The notes beneath the pieces were generated by a model. The model ran no database searches. It saw only the letters and a program-made list of their open reading frames with translations, and was not told the DNA's origin. The position numbers and the translations under genes are program-made. This document shows positions 11,051 through 19,976 of a stretch of DNA of 20,496 nt, one piece after another. The stretch spans positions 1 to 20,496 of the forward strand of contig SWDT01000277.1 in assembly GCA_009193035.1 (NCBI GenBank). Direction: 5' to 3'. How positions within the stretch are numbered: the stretch's first letter is position 1; each line of letters opens with the position of its first letter. This DNA is from Halicephalobus mephisto. Taxonomy: Eukaryota; Nematoda; Chromadorea; Rhabditida; Panagrolaimidae.

Positions 11051-12430
11051 TCAGTAAAGGTAGTTGTAATGATACCTAAGTGATTATGGAGTGAAGGTTA
11101 CTTATATTTACATCTTGTTGTGCGGAATTAGGTATTTTCACTAAAGTCAGTGTAAAGTGGTGGTTATTCTTTGAATAAATGCGTTCATCACAGTTTAACG
11201 ACGAGAAAATAACGTTGAATCGAGACAATGGGACGGAAAGAGTACAGATCAGAAGAAAGTGGGATGCTCGTGTCCTTGAAATGATGATATGCAGGTAGAA
11301 TACTTCCTTGTTGCGATCTGACATCAATTAACGGCTGTATACTTTGATCATCAGATAATTAAAGTTAATTTTGGAAAATGAAAAACAGAAAATTTGTCAT
11401 TTCAATAACTGTTGTTTCCATGAAAACTAAGTAGTTTCGATGCAAGAGAAATTTGCAATATTACCGAATTAATGGAAACTAAAATTATAATTAGTAGCCC
11501 TAATAGATTGTATGGTGGAAATGATGTCTTCATGCCCCCACACTGAATTAGTAATTATTCCTCTCTACAAATCATGGGTGCTTTGGGACCAGAAAAGAAC
11601 AAATTCGATACAAAATCGATTCTTTAGACATTGTGATTTATTCTCAATAATCACTCCACTAAGAATTTCCAAGTTCATTTGATTTTGTAAGCAAGGGATG
11701 AAATCTTTTACTTCTAACGCAAATATTCAGGATGATCAGATGTGAATGTTCTTGCACAAGCTACATTTACGTAAATTAATAAATGTGGATGACAACGAAA
11801 TAACAGGATTCATATAGAATAAATCATCATGACTAATCAAAGTATTCGTCATAATTAGATTTTTACAGCAGTAGTGGATGTTGCTTTCGCCGATGGTAAC
11901 CAATCTCAAAGCTTTGAAGAAGATGAAATAAGAGGAAAGTCAGGTTACAATATTTTGAAATGTCAATATAGTCTTCACAATTCTATTACAATTTGATTGA
12001 TGGATCAGAAACTTGATGAATTTTAATTGTTTTTAATAAGAATTTAAACGACAAATATTAATTGTTAAACAAAACTCATGTATGTATGATTTCAACATCA
12101 GACAAACGAGTCTTAAAATTGTCACTTATGATTTTGAAAACCACACACATGCAATTTTACGTAAGTCAAATAAAATTCTTTGAAACTCTGCCAGGAATCA
12201 AAGTGGAACAGAAATAATTTTCATTAAAAGTAAAAAGCGTAATCCTTTTACAATATAGAGACCTCGTGTTGCACTTACTTTGTCCTCTGGATCAACTCCA
12301 GTTTGTCTGCAGAATATTTTCTTACTTTTTTATGGTTAGTGCACAACGTGATGAATTCTAAACAAATTTAAAAACTAAAGTGGAATCAGTAGTAATTTTG
12401 CAATGCTAATTCAACCTACCATGAGAAATG
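11051..12430. other. non-matching spacer between gene B and the Rab-like gene, left arm
   Basis: About 1.4 kb of AT-rich DNA between divergently transcribed genes; it should contain upstream control regions for both. I found no alignment by eye with the corresponding right spacer (17315-18420). An 83-codon minus-strand ORF (11076-11327) has no family resemblance and no copy in the other arm. No clear gene or RNA is seen. Confidence 0.5.
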
Positions 12431-12504
12431 AAGTTATAAAAGCACTTAGTGATTAGAAATATTAGAATTTATGAAAGTAGAAACTTAACTCTCTCAATAG
12501 TTTG

Positions 12505-12557
12505 TTATTATTGAGTCATACACTTATAGTTACAAACTGTATTAGTATTTTATATCA
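12505..12557 (+). repeat. micro-inverted segment upstream of the left Rab-like gene
   Basis: About 53 bp starting TTATTATTGAGTCATACACT, 119-171 bp before the Rab-like ATG. It matches 17190-17242 with two mismatches in the SAME orientation on the + strand, although everything on both sides matches in inverted orientation. One copy has therefore been flipped. Confidence 0.85.
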
Positions 12558-12636
12558 GTGTTTTACAAATATCACATTAGAAATTCGTCGTCCATCTTCA
12601 GTATAAATTTACTAGTGAATCGTTTGTAATTTTATT

Positions 12637-12646
12637 TATATAAAAC
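12637..12646 (+). promoter_or_regulatory. TATA box candidate for the left Rab-like gene
   Basis: TATATAAAA lies about 35 bp before the ATG at 12676, and TATAAA is kept at the same place in the right copy (17101-17106, minus strand). With usual spacing transcription would start within about 10 bases of the ATG, giving a very short leader. No acceptor-like AG lies just before this ATG, unlike genes B and C. Confidence 0.4.
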
Positions 12647-12675
12647 CACCTAAATCCTTGTTCTGAATTGTCAAT

Positions 12676-13333
12676 ATGACTAGTTCTAATTACGATTACC
12701 TCTTTCGGATCTTGTTGGTTGGAGATTCCAATGTTGGCAAGACCTGTATCTTCTCACGATTTGCGGATAACATCTTCAATCCTGAATTTATCACAACTGT
12801 CGGCATAGACTTTAAGATTAAACTTACCGAACTTAAGGAAAAGAAAATCAAACTTCACATATGGCAAGTTGTTAGGATTAAAACCGTTCATTGTTGTTAT
12901 TAATTCTAGGGATACTACGGGACAAGAAAGATTGCGACCGATCATCTCCACTTATTACAGAAGTGCCATGGGAATTATGGTGATTTATGACGTTGGAAAT
13001 AAGAACTCTTTTGACAATATCCCAAATTGGTTAAAAGAAATCGATAAGTACGGAAATAGGGATGTGATCAAGATGCTCATTGGAAACAAGTGTGATTCTG
13101 AAGACCAAAGAGTGATCTCCGAGCAGGAAGGTGAGAAACTTGCCAACGACAACCAAATCCTCTTCCTTGAGACGAGTGCTAAATGGAACAAAAACATTAA
13201 CAAAGCATTTGAAGTGTTAGCAGAGGCGATTCTAGAACAAGTGTTGAAGCAAATGGATTTTAATATAGAATATAAGCAAAAAACTCCAATGTTTTGCTTG
13301 AAGCGCCTAATTTGTGGTATTTCTAAAGTCTGA
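12676..13333 (+). CDS. Rab8/Rab10-like small GTPase, left copy
   Basis: Exons 12676-12863 and 12910-13333 encode 203 residues, standard Rab length. G1 is GDSNVGKT (16-23), the G2 Thr is at 41, G3 is DTTGQE (64-69), G4 is NKCD (122-125) and G5 is ETSAK (150-154). The N-terminus [13 protein letters not shown], the VGIDFK switch-I region and the YYRSAMG motif place it near Rab8/Rab10, regulators of exocytic vesicle traffic. G3 has Thr where Ras-family GTPases have Ala (Ras Ala59 position). The C-terminus ends ICGISKV, with no CC, CXC or CaaX prenylation site. The 46-nt intron starts with GC, not GT: only GC gives a correct Ile-Trp-Asp join, and the right copy has GT there. Nucleotide binding looks possible; membrane anchoring by prenylation does not. 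Confidence 0.85.
12864..12909 (+). other. GC-AG intron in the left Rab-like gene
   Basis: A 46-nt intron with donor GCAAGT and acceptor AATTCTAG. Joining ATATG to GGATACT restores Ile-Trp-Asp-Thr across the G3 motif. The intron in the right copy (16836-16881) has the same length and position but a canonical GTAGGT donor, so one copy changed the second donor base. Confidence 0.75.
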
Positions 13334-13386
13334 TAAGTGAATGTAGCTCTTTTTGAAACCTCAATCAATACAGAAATGTGCCTATC

Positions 13387-13392
13387 AATAAA
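13387..13392 (+). terminator. polyadenylation signal of the left Rab-like gene
   Basis: AATAAA 54 bp after the stop codon, conserved at the matching place in the right copy (16351-16356, minus strand). Confidence 0.6.
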
Positions 13393-13964
13393 ATATGGAA
13401 CGGAGAGTACTTCAGAAGTATATTTTTTAATAAGTTTATTTACGAAATATTTTCGATTTTGTAATTGGAATTACTAAGTTGAAGGTCATTGTTGATTCGT
13501 AAGAAAGTCAAACCGGAAAACTACCGGATTCATTATTTTTTCTATCATTATAGCTTTTGGAAATTAAATTGTTATTTTTAAACATTTTCTTAGGTTTCAG
13601 TGCTTTTCGCAAATCTAGTGAAAGTATTTGATTAGATTTCCTTATTTATTTCCTCGTCACTAATACTCCTTGAAATACTACTGCTGTAGTTCCTCAGTTT
13701 GTCTTTAAGAGTACAAAATGATAGGAACGTTAGATAACACGAATGGGAGGGAAAAACGAACTTTATATATAAAATTAGAATACAAAGCAAAAAACAAAAC
13801 AACATAGAGTCTGGCTTATTACGGTGTACCGTATGAGAACAACTCCTGTGTTAGTCGTTTCGGTATCAACTGATAATCTAACAATGGCTCAACAACTTGA
13901 GCATTGGTGTAATACCCATGAACAATTACTAATCTGCATGATTTCCTAATTGATTTTCACAAAC

Positions 13965-14111
13965 ATGCTGCTTTTCCTGCACTGGCAATTTAGAAAATTT
14001 CCAAATACGATGACCAATATTTATTTTTTGTTATTTTCCGTCATCTTCATATCTATCACCTCTGCTGTGTACTCTGATGAGAAATTCATCAGCAGCATTT
14101 TTACTTTCTAG
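13965..14111 (+). CDS. possible small secreted-peptide ORF (low confidence)
   Basis: An open frame from ATG 13965, with a second in-frame ATG at 14010, to TAG 14109-14111. From the second ATG the 33 residues begin Met-Thr-Asn-Ile-Tyr, run through a hydrophobic core (FLLFSVIFISI) and a Thr-Ser-Ala-Val-Tyr-Ser stretch that looks like a signal-peptidase site, then turn polar (DEKFISS). It could be the first exon of a secreted protein or a chance ORF. It has no copy in either arm. Confidence 0.15.
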   Translation: MLLFLHWQFRKFPNTMTNIYFLLFSVIFISITSAVYSDEKFISSIFTF

Positions 14112-14286
14112 AATAATGTAAGATTTGGAACTTGTGGTCACTACATTAATGCCTCTACTGAGATGCTGATCGCCATGAGTACTTCATAACTCCAAATCCC
14201 AATCTAGATCCGATCTGCAACTTTTGTCTCCAAATAAATTACAATGGAAAGAGATTTTGTTGATTTACTTCTTTATCTATTAGAGA

Positions 14287-14496
14287 ATGAATTACAGTAT
14301 TACTGTTCTCACTAAAAGCAAATATCCTAGTTGTTCTCGTAATCACATGGATTTAAACTTACCTGTTTTTGAAAAGTTCGAGAACAAAGGTCGTGAAAAA
14401 GTCGATGGTGTCACCTTCATTTTTGGAAAGGGTAAACATTTAGACCACCTATTATTGTCCTTATTCATGAATTATTCTATTTTCGATCATGAATAA
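14287..14496 (+). CDS. hypothetical ORF in the palindrome centre (low confidence)
   Basis: 69 codons preceded by an acceptor-like CTATTAG. The middle part (LPVFEKFENKGREKVDGVTF) has a protein-like mix of charged and hydrophobic residues. No family is recognised and no partner exon can be joined with confidence. It may be an exon of an undetected or decayed gene. Confidence 0.15.
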   Translation: MNYSITVLTKSKYPSCSRNHMDLNLPVFEKFENKGREKVDGVTFIFGKGKHLDHLLLSLFMNYSIFDHE

Positions 14497-16350
14497 TATG
14501 TGCTCTTTAGATTTACTAAAGTAAAAATAAATTACGTTAATCAAAAATCATAGCTATTATATTGTTTATATATTTCTTCATGTTTTAGGAAGAAATAAAA
14601 TGCAGAAAATATTATTTGATATAAATAAGGTTCAAAATGCGATTTTGAAGATGAAAGTTAAATGATGATATATGGGGGTTTTCAGTGATATTGAATGCTT
14701 AATATGATCTATTGTGTTTAATCTTTTTATACTATAATATTGTTTATAAAGTATGTTTATTCTGATATGAATCCATAATGAAGAAATAGTACTAAGAAAA
14801 AGCAAGGGGAGGATGTAGATGAAGTCCTACATCGTCAACAAAAGTATTCTACTTTAAAGTTGGTCAATTATTCCTTAAAGCTTAAAAGAATTTAATCATT
14901 TTCATCCAGTATAGGATGAATAAAATTACTAGAAGCAATTAAGCACACATTTGTTATCAAATTTCTCTTTAAATGAAAATTTAGATACAGACAACTTTAC
15001 TAGTTTTACTTCTTTAGTAATTAGTAATAAAACAAACGAAATTTAAATTTTAGATTAAAAAGACAATATAACTATTATTTTTAGATCCCAAAGAAATAGC
15101 TCTGTGATTTACTTGATTACACAGTCAGTTATTTATCAAATTAGAAAATCTCCATGCTTATTTCTCCAACAATATAATCTTCAATTAATTTTGGAAAAAT
15201 TTACGAATACAACGGATTGTTGAAACATGTTATATTTTTTATAATTATTTTATTTTTTTAACATAAATTTCTTGTCTTTTCCTTCTAGATAATTGCTGAA
15301 TTTTTAATTTTCTTCTCTGATCCATCATGTTGAAAAAAGTTACAAATCACTGTTATTCGATTCAAAATGAAGGTCATTCAATATCTAAAAATACTTTTAA
15401 ACTTTATATTTGATTGAATTTTCGAAAAAGGATTTTTACAATCTACAATATAATTTGCTTTTAATATTATTTATGAAGATCGACGTTTCATTTTTTTCAG
15501 AAAGTAACAAAGGTCAATTTTTATTCAACGAATTGATTTTGTTTTGTTTTGTCGTTTTATAAAATTCGTCTTAAGGAATCCCGTATTTTAAAGGATGAAG
15601 ACTAATTTGATAGTAGTTAATGACCTACAGAAAACAGTCTAACGAGAGAGTAAACATGTTTTAGTAAATGAACTTGATCAATACAAATCGACAAATTTAA
15701 TAGTTTTTAAATAGACAAATGAAAAATTATTAACAAAATAAGGAATTTAAATAATTAAAAACAAAAATCCAATCCACATACTAAAATACAAAAATATTCT
15801 ATTTTTTGATTTTTATTCATTCAAGAATAATATTGGATGACTTAAAAAAGTCCGAAGATCCCCTACTTTCTATCTCAACAACAATATTCACAATTATTGG
15901 GAATTTTCAACAAACTGTCTTAAATATCATAATCAAGCAAATGCTACAAATTCGATTAATATCAAGAATCGCTCATTGAATTTAAAACTAAACACCAATA
16001 GATTTTAATTGAAAATTTTAGGTTTGAATTAATCACACGAAAAAACTGTCACTGACATCTATAACGTCATGACTAGGAAATAAAAGCCTTTTTTGTCAAC
16101 AATTGATTAATAAAATGTTAATATGATATTTGGAACAATAGGAATCTCTACATTTAGAACCTTTATGTCAGAAAATCTCAATTATATAAATCAAGTCGAT
16201 TAAAAAATATAAGATAGGTTTTCAAAAAATGTATTTAAATCATGTCATTTTTTTTCAAAACAACAGTCTAAATACATTTTCTTACAGATTAACTTTTTAA
16301 GAAGTAAACTTGTTAAGAAATGTACTTCTGAAATATTTTCTATTCCGTAT

Positions 16351-16356
16351 TTTATT
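16351..16356 (-). terminator. polyadenylation signal of the right Rab-like gene
   Basis: AATAAA on the minus strand about 47 bp after the stop, aligned with the left-arm signal. Confidence 0.6.
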
Positions 16357-16402
16357 GGTGGGTGCATTTTTGTACTGATTTATGTTTAAAAAATAGCTAC
16401 AT

Positions 16403-17069
16403 TCACTTATCAAGGACATTAGTACGCAATTGATTCTCCCTTTTCAACCAAAAACTCTGAATACTCTCTTCATCTGCCAATCTACAATTTTCTTTTTTCG
16501 GCATTTGATTGAGAATCGCCCTTGCCAATTGATAAAATGCCATTTTAATATGCATTGTCAGTTTGGCACTTGTCTGAAGGAAGAGGATTTGGTTGTCGTT
16601 GGCAAGTTTCTCACCTTCCTGCTCGGAGATCACTCTTTGGTCTTCAGAATCACACTTGTTTCCAATGAGCATCTTGATCACATCCCTATTTCCGTACTTA
16701 TCGATTTCTTTTAACCAATTTGGGATGTTGTCAAAAGAATTCTTATTTCCAACGTCGTAAACCATCATAATTCCCATGGCACTTCTGTAATAAGTGGAGA
16801 TGATCGGTCGCAATCTTTCTTGTCCTGGAGAGTCCCTAAAATAGTTAACAATAATTGAGTACTTAAACCTGACCAACCTACCAAATATTGAGCTTGATTT
16901 TCTTTCCATTGACTTCTATGGTTTTTATCTTGAAATCTACGCCAATAGTTGAAATAAATGTATAATTGAAAGCATTATCCGTAAATTTGGAAAGAATACA
17001 GGTCTTGCCGACATTGGAATCTCCAACCAACAAGATCCGGAAGAGGTAATCGTAATTAGAACTAGTCAT
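16403..17069 (-). CDS. Rab8/Rab10-like small GTPase, right copy
   Basis: Exons 17069-16882 and 16835-16403 with a 46-nt GTAGGT...TTTTAG intron give 206 residues. The first ~25 residues, including G1 GDSNVGKT, equal the left copy. Switch I and the following strands differ but keep Rab family residues (ISTIGVDFK). G3 is DSPGQE, with Ser and Pro replacing the usual Thr-Ala; proline there is very unusual. G4 NKCD is kept and G5 is QTSAK. From G5 on the protein is unlike its twin and ends NVLDK, without any prenylation cysteine. If translated it may be a Rab-derived protein with altered nucleotide cycling and no lipid anchor. The open frame and preserved splice sites argue against simple decay. 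Confidence 0.8.
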
Positions 17070-17100
17070 ATTGACAATTCAGAACAAGGATTTAGGTGGT

Positions 17101-17106
17101 TTTATA
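17101..17106 (-). promoter_or_regulatory. TATA box candidate for the right Rab-like gene
   Basis: TATAAA on the minus strand about 35 bp before the ATG at 17069, in the same place as in the left arm. Confidence 0.35.
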
Positions 17107-17189
17107 CAAATAAAATTACAAACGATTCACTAGTAAATTTGTACTGAAGATGGACGACGAATTTCTAATATGGTATTTATAAAACACTG

Positions 17190-17242
17190 TTATTATTGAA
17201 TCATACACTTATAGTTACAAACTGTATTGGTATTTTATATCA
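17190..17242 (+). repeat. micro-inverted segment upstream of the right Rab-like gene
   Basis: Partner of 12505-12557: same + strand orientation with two mismatches, inside arms that are otherwise inverted. It lies 121-173 bp upstream of the right Rab-like start. Confidence 0.85.
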
Positions 17243-17314
17243 AACTATTGAGGGATTTAAGTTTATACTTTCATAAATTCTAATATTTCTAAACACTAGG
17301 TGCTTTTATCATTT

Positions 17315-18420
17315 TAAGGTTATTAAGAATCAATATGTTATACAGAAAAAATTGCATTTGCTGTTTGTTGTGTAAGCATCTATCTTCCATATTAACTTCT
17401 GGTTGTTTTTTATGAACGATCCGTGATCACTACAAAAAGTATCTACACACAAAAAAGGAATAATTTTTGGCCCTGTAACAATTGCGAATTGTAACAAAAA
17501 TGTAACACAATCATCACATTTGTCATGAATATTTGACATTTGCAGCGAAAATTGCAACTTAATAGTGACGATTTCAGTTTGTTACTGTGTCAAAAGGTTC
17601 ATCTTTGTGCGTAGAAAATAAAAATCTAGTTATAGAAAGCACTTTGTATCAGCCGTAATTACTCGTTTTATGCACATTTTGTTATTTTGTTTTCAACTAC
17701 AATTACTAATTCACGTGAATGTAACTTAAATAAACAAATTAACATTCCACATTTCCACATCGCAAATAAAAAATTTCCTCATTGATTACAAAAATTGATC
17801 AATTTCGAAATCCACAGATCACGAAAGCCACTGGAAATGAGTTACAACGGCTAAAAAATCATTTTTGTATCAGCACTATTTTTTTCGTTCTCAAAGAAAC
17901 GACGATTGGGAGATAGGAAAATGACTAATTTAGCGTCGACACATCAAGATTCTATTTGCGTCATAGAATTTCACATTTTTACTTAGTCATTGCACTTCGA
18001 GAAACTCTATGATGGTCTTCATTTCTCGGAAAACGAAAATCTGCGTTTTGCTCTCATGAAAAATGACAACTTTTTCTATTTGTTGATATCGTAAAATCAA
18101 CTTTAATTGTCTAATATGGTGCAAATCATGGACTTGTTGATTTACATTAAGACTACACTAACATATGTCCAGTCCCTGTGTCAGTTTTTCAAGGACACAA
18201 CCATTCTGAGATCTTTGATCTCTAGTTTTTTTGTCGATTTCTTTTGCCGAACGACGAAACTTTCGTCATTATAGATTTGACAAACAAAATTTAATTCAAA
18301 GAATAAAAATTTTCTTCAAACCCATTTTTACACTAACGAAGAATCGTAAGGAATTGTCACAGATATAAATAGAGTTCACTTACCAGTAATTCGAGTATTA
18401 TCGAACCTGTGTTTGGTAAC
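17315..18420. other. non-matching spacer between the Rab-like gene and gene B, right arm
   Basis: About 1.1 kb, AT-rich, no convincing gene. It contains a MITE-like element (17443-17614) and small inverted repeats: ATTCTAT/ATAGAAT (17949-17969) and CGAGAAA/TTTCTCG (17998-18028). It does not align by eye with the left spacer. Confidence 0.5.
17443..17614. mobile_element. MITE-like element candidate, 172 bp
   Basis: Ends are CTACACACAAA and TTTGTGCGTAG, inverted repeats matching at 10 of 11 positions. Weaker inverted similarity continues inward for about 40 bp, including TGTAACAA against CAGTAACAA in the complement. The interior is non-coding. No clear target-site duplication is visible, and there is no counterpart in the left spacer, which fits insertion after duplication. 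A chance inverted repeat cannot be excluded. Confidence 0.3.
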
Positions 18421-18441
18421 TTTTCTCCACAGCGATTGAAG

Positions 18442-19256
18442 ATGGAGTGGATAAATGTCGAAGGGAATTCTGAGAGCCGGAGTGCATCAGAAGGTCCAGC
18501 CACTCATTCCTTCTACTATACTGGGTTGACTGATACCCAGAACTATCAATATTCTAGTCCACATCAACTTTCCGAACAAACTGCCAGTACTTACTATCCA
18601 TATCCCTCTTTGAACAACTATTACTCCGAAGCTGAAGTGAATCCGAACCATGTCACTTGGCAACACTATGACAACCCTGAATACTCAAACTACCCTCATT
18701 CTACCTCAACCCAGCAATATCCATCTGACTTTTATTACTGCAACTGCTGTCAAGCTCCAGTGAGTTGCAATGCTGTCTGTTCCTGTAAGATGAACCAAGA
18801 GTGCTCCAACAGCACAACGGAGAGCTCGTTCAATGCTGAGAAAAACAGAGACTCTCCTGATCCTCAAGATACAAAGGTCACGAAGGTGACTCGTAACGGA
18901 AGTCGTATAACACTTCGTATCCCCAAGGCAGTTCAGGCACTGACAATGAAGAGCCATCTCGGTCGTAAGCGCCAGAACCACAACAAGACTCCCGTGACCA
19001 ATGAAGAGAAGAGCAAACTCAGGAGAAGATGCGGGATGCAGAACTACAGAGAACAGGTAGGACTTGAGTGAGAAATACTACATGATAATTAACTGATTTT
19101 AAGGATTGGAAGTTGAAGAAGGCGATGGAGATGTGCATCGACACCATGTTCAGGAAACTTAATCAACAACAACGAGATGAACTGGAAGTCAAAGACCCTG
19201 ATATCTTCGTTTTCACACAGAATGTAGTCGAAAAGTACAACAATGATAAGTTGTAA
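18442..19256 (+). CDS. gene B, right copy: Tyr/Ser-rich protein with Cys cluster and basic C-terminal half
   Basis: Exon 1 is 18442-19056 and exon 2 is 19104-19256, with a 47-nt intron (GTAGGA...TTTTAAG); 255 residues, same length as the left copy. It differs at about ten positions, several clustered after the Cys cluster (Glu-Lys-Asn-Arg-Asp against Glu-Glu-Thr-Ile-Gly). All seven clustered cysteines and the C-terminal exon are kept, except Arg for Gln after Met-Phe in exon 2. An upstream in-frame GTG at 18409 is not a plausible eukaryotic start. The ATG follows TTCTCCACAG-CGATTGAAG, as on the left. Confidence 0.75.
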
Positions 19257-19342
19257 CACGACAATAGTTGTTGCCCAGAATCTCAAGGTTTTTTATTTAA
19301 CTTGTACAATTAATGATGTAAATATTTGTGAAGTTGTGTATT

Positions 19343-19348
19343 AATAAA
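19343..19348 (+). terminator. polyadenylation signal of gene B (right)
   Basis: AATAAA 87 bp past the stop, within a block conserved with the left arm. Homology to the left arm ends soon after it. Confidence 0.55.
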
Positions 19349-19570
19349 GATGAAAAATAGCAAAGAAATAAAAATAAGGATTTCACAAGCCGTTTGTGCA
19401 AATTTGAGTAGAGTTACAATATGAATCGGGTGTTGTGCACGCTGATGTATTCCACAGAAATTACTGATAAACAAGAAATTCTCTTCTATTTAGTAATAGC
19501 AAATACAGTGTGATGTCTAAGAAGTTAAATTAGCTGAAAGATATATAAGAGAATCTCAAGTAACACCAAT

Positions 19571-19732
19571 TTATCCTCTCCTCTTGTGCAAAGTACCTTT
19601 GTTCTTTCGGCCTTTCTGTAAATACCAGAATTCTAACCCTAAACGTACTCGTCTCCAGAGGAAGTCTAACTTTTGTTGAATTTTAGGAATCTCACGTTTC
19701 ACAACGTTGGGAATATCGCCATTTATGTCCAG
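19571..19732 (-). CDS. 54-codon ORF in arm-specific DNA (low confidence)
   Basis: On the minus strand, right after an AATGTAG acceptor-like site, 54 codons stay open to TAA (19571-19573). The stretch contains NVVKREIPKIQQKLDFLWRR and ends KGTLHKRRG, basic and protein-like. It lacks an ATG start and is confined to sequence absent from the left arm. It could be the last exon of a gene or relic carried by inserted DNA, or chance. Confidence 0.15.
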   Translation of the reverse strand: MDINGDIPNVVKREIPKIQQKLDFLWRRVRLGLEFWYLQKGRKNKGTLHKRRG

Positions 19733-19976
19733 TATCTACATTGACTGTGTGCCAACTGTTGTCTTAAAGGTCCTGAACTTGGATTGGCTAAGTAATATTC
19801 CAATGACTACATATACTTTTGGATAATATTTGGAGGAAAAAGAAGCATTTGCTGACAATTGTCTAGTTTAGAAAAAGGAAATGCTTGATATTTATTAATT
19901 TTCTTCATTCTTCTACTTTAAAAGATAGAAAACTCAAACAACATTGATAAAAAATGTATGAATACACGTATTAGAG

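Larger units (their letters stand above)
12434..13440. repeat. inverted duplication, left arm, block 2 (Rab-like gene and flanks)
   Basis: Matches 16295-17310 in opposite orientation: ~240 bp upstream of the start, both exons, the intron and ~100 bp of 3' flank. Identity is uneven, with a 150-bp perfect match (13019-13168 to 16577-16726) beside clearly diverged segments. One ~53-bp upstream piece (12505-12557) is flipped relative to the other copy. Confidence 0.9.
13441..16290. other. centre of the inverted duplication: 2.85 kb of AT-rich DNA without an established gene
   Basis: Unique spacer between the convergent Rab-like genes. Between about 13.8 and 14.5 kb the composition is less extreme and three short + strand ORFs occur: 39 codons from about 13833, a 48-codon ORF from 13965 containing a signal-peptide-like start at 14010, and 69 codons at 14287-14496. 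I could not join them into one gene with good splice sites. The rest (14.5-16.3 kb) is strongly AT-rich with stops in all frames. Small hairpins occur at 14812-14833 and 14901-14920. Confidence 0.5.
16295..17310. repeat. inverted duplication, right arm, block 2 (Rab-like gene and flanks)
   Basis: Inverted counterpart of 12434-13440. It holds the right Rab-like gene, its TATA-like element and its AATAAA signal. Arms match best in the first part of exon 2 and least in the 3' ends of exons 1 and 2. Confidence 0.9.

Noticed and set aside
11076..11327. 83-codon minus-strand ORF upstream of gene B
   Set aside because: No family resemblance, no counterpart in the other arm, and it lies in the probable promoter region.
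17461..17510. Three GTAACA direct repeats as a CRISPR-like or regulatory array
   Set aside because: Only 6 bp long, irregularly spaced and inside a candidate MITE; not distinguishable from chance.
17330..17557. 75-codon minus-strand ORF in the right spacer
   Set aside because: Overlaps the MITE-like element, has no protein-like conservation and no copy on the left.
18409..18441. GTG start extending the right gene B by 11 residues
   Set aside because: Non-ATG start, spans the acceptor-like site, and is absent from the left copy.
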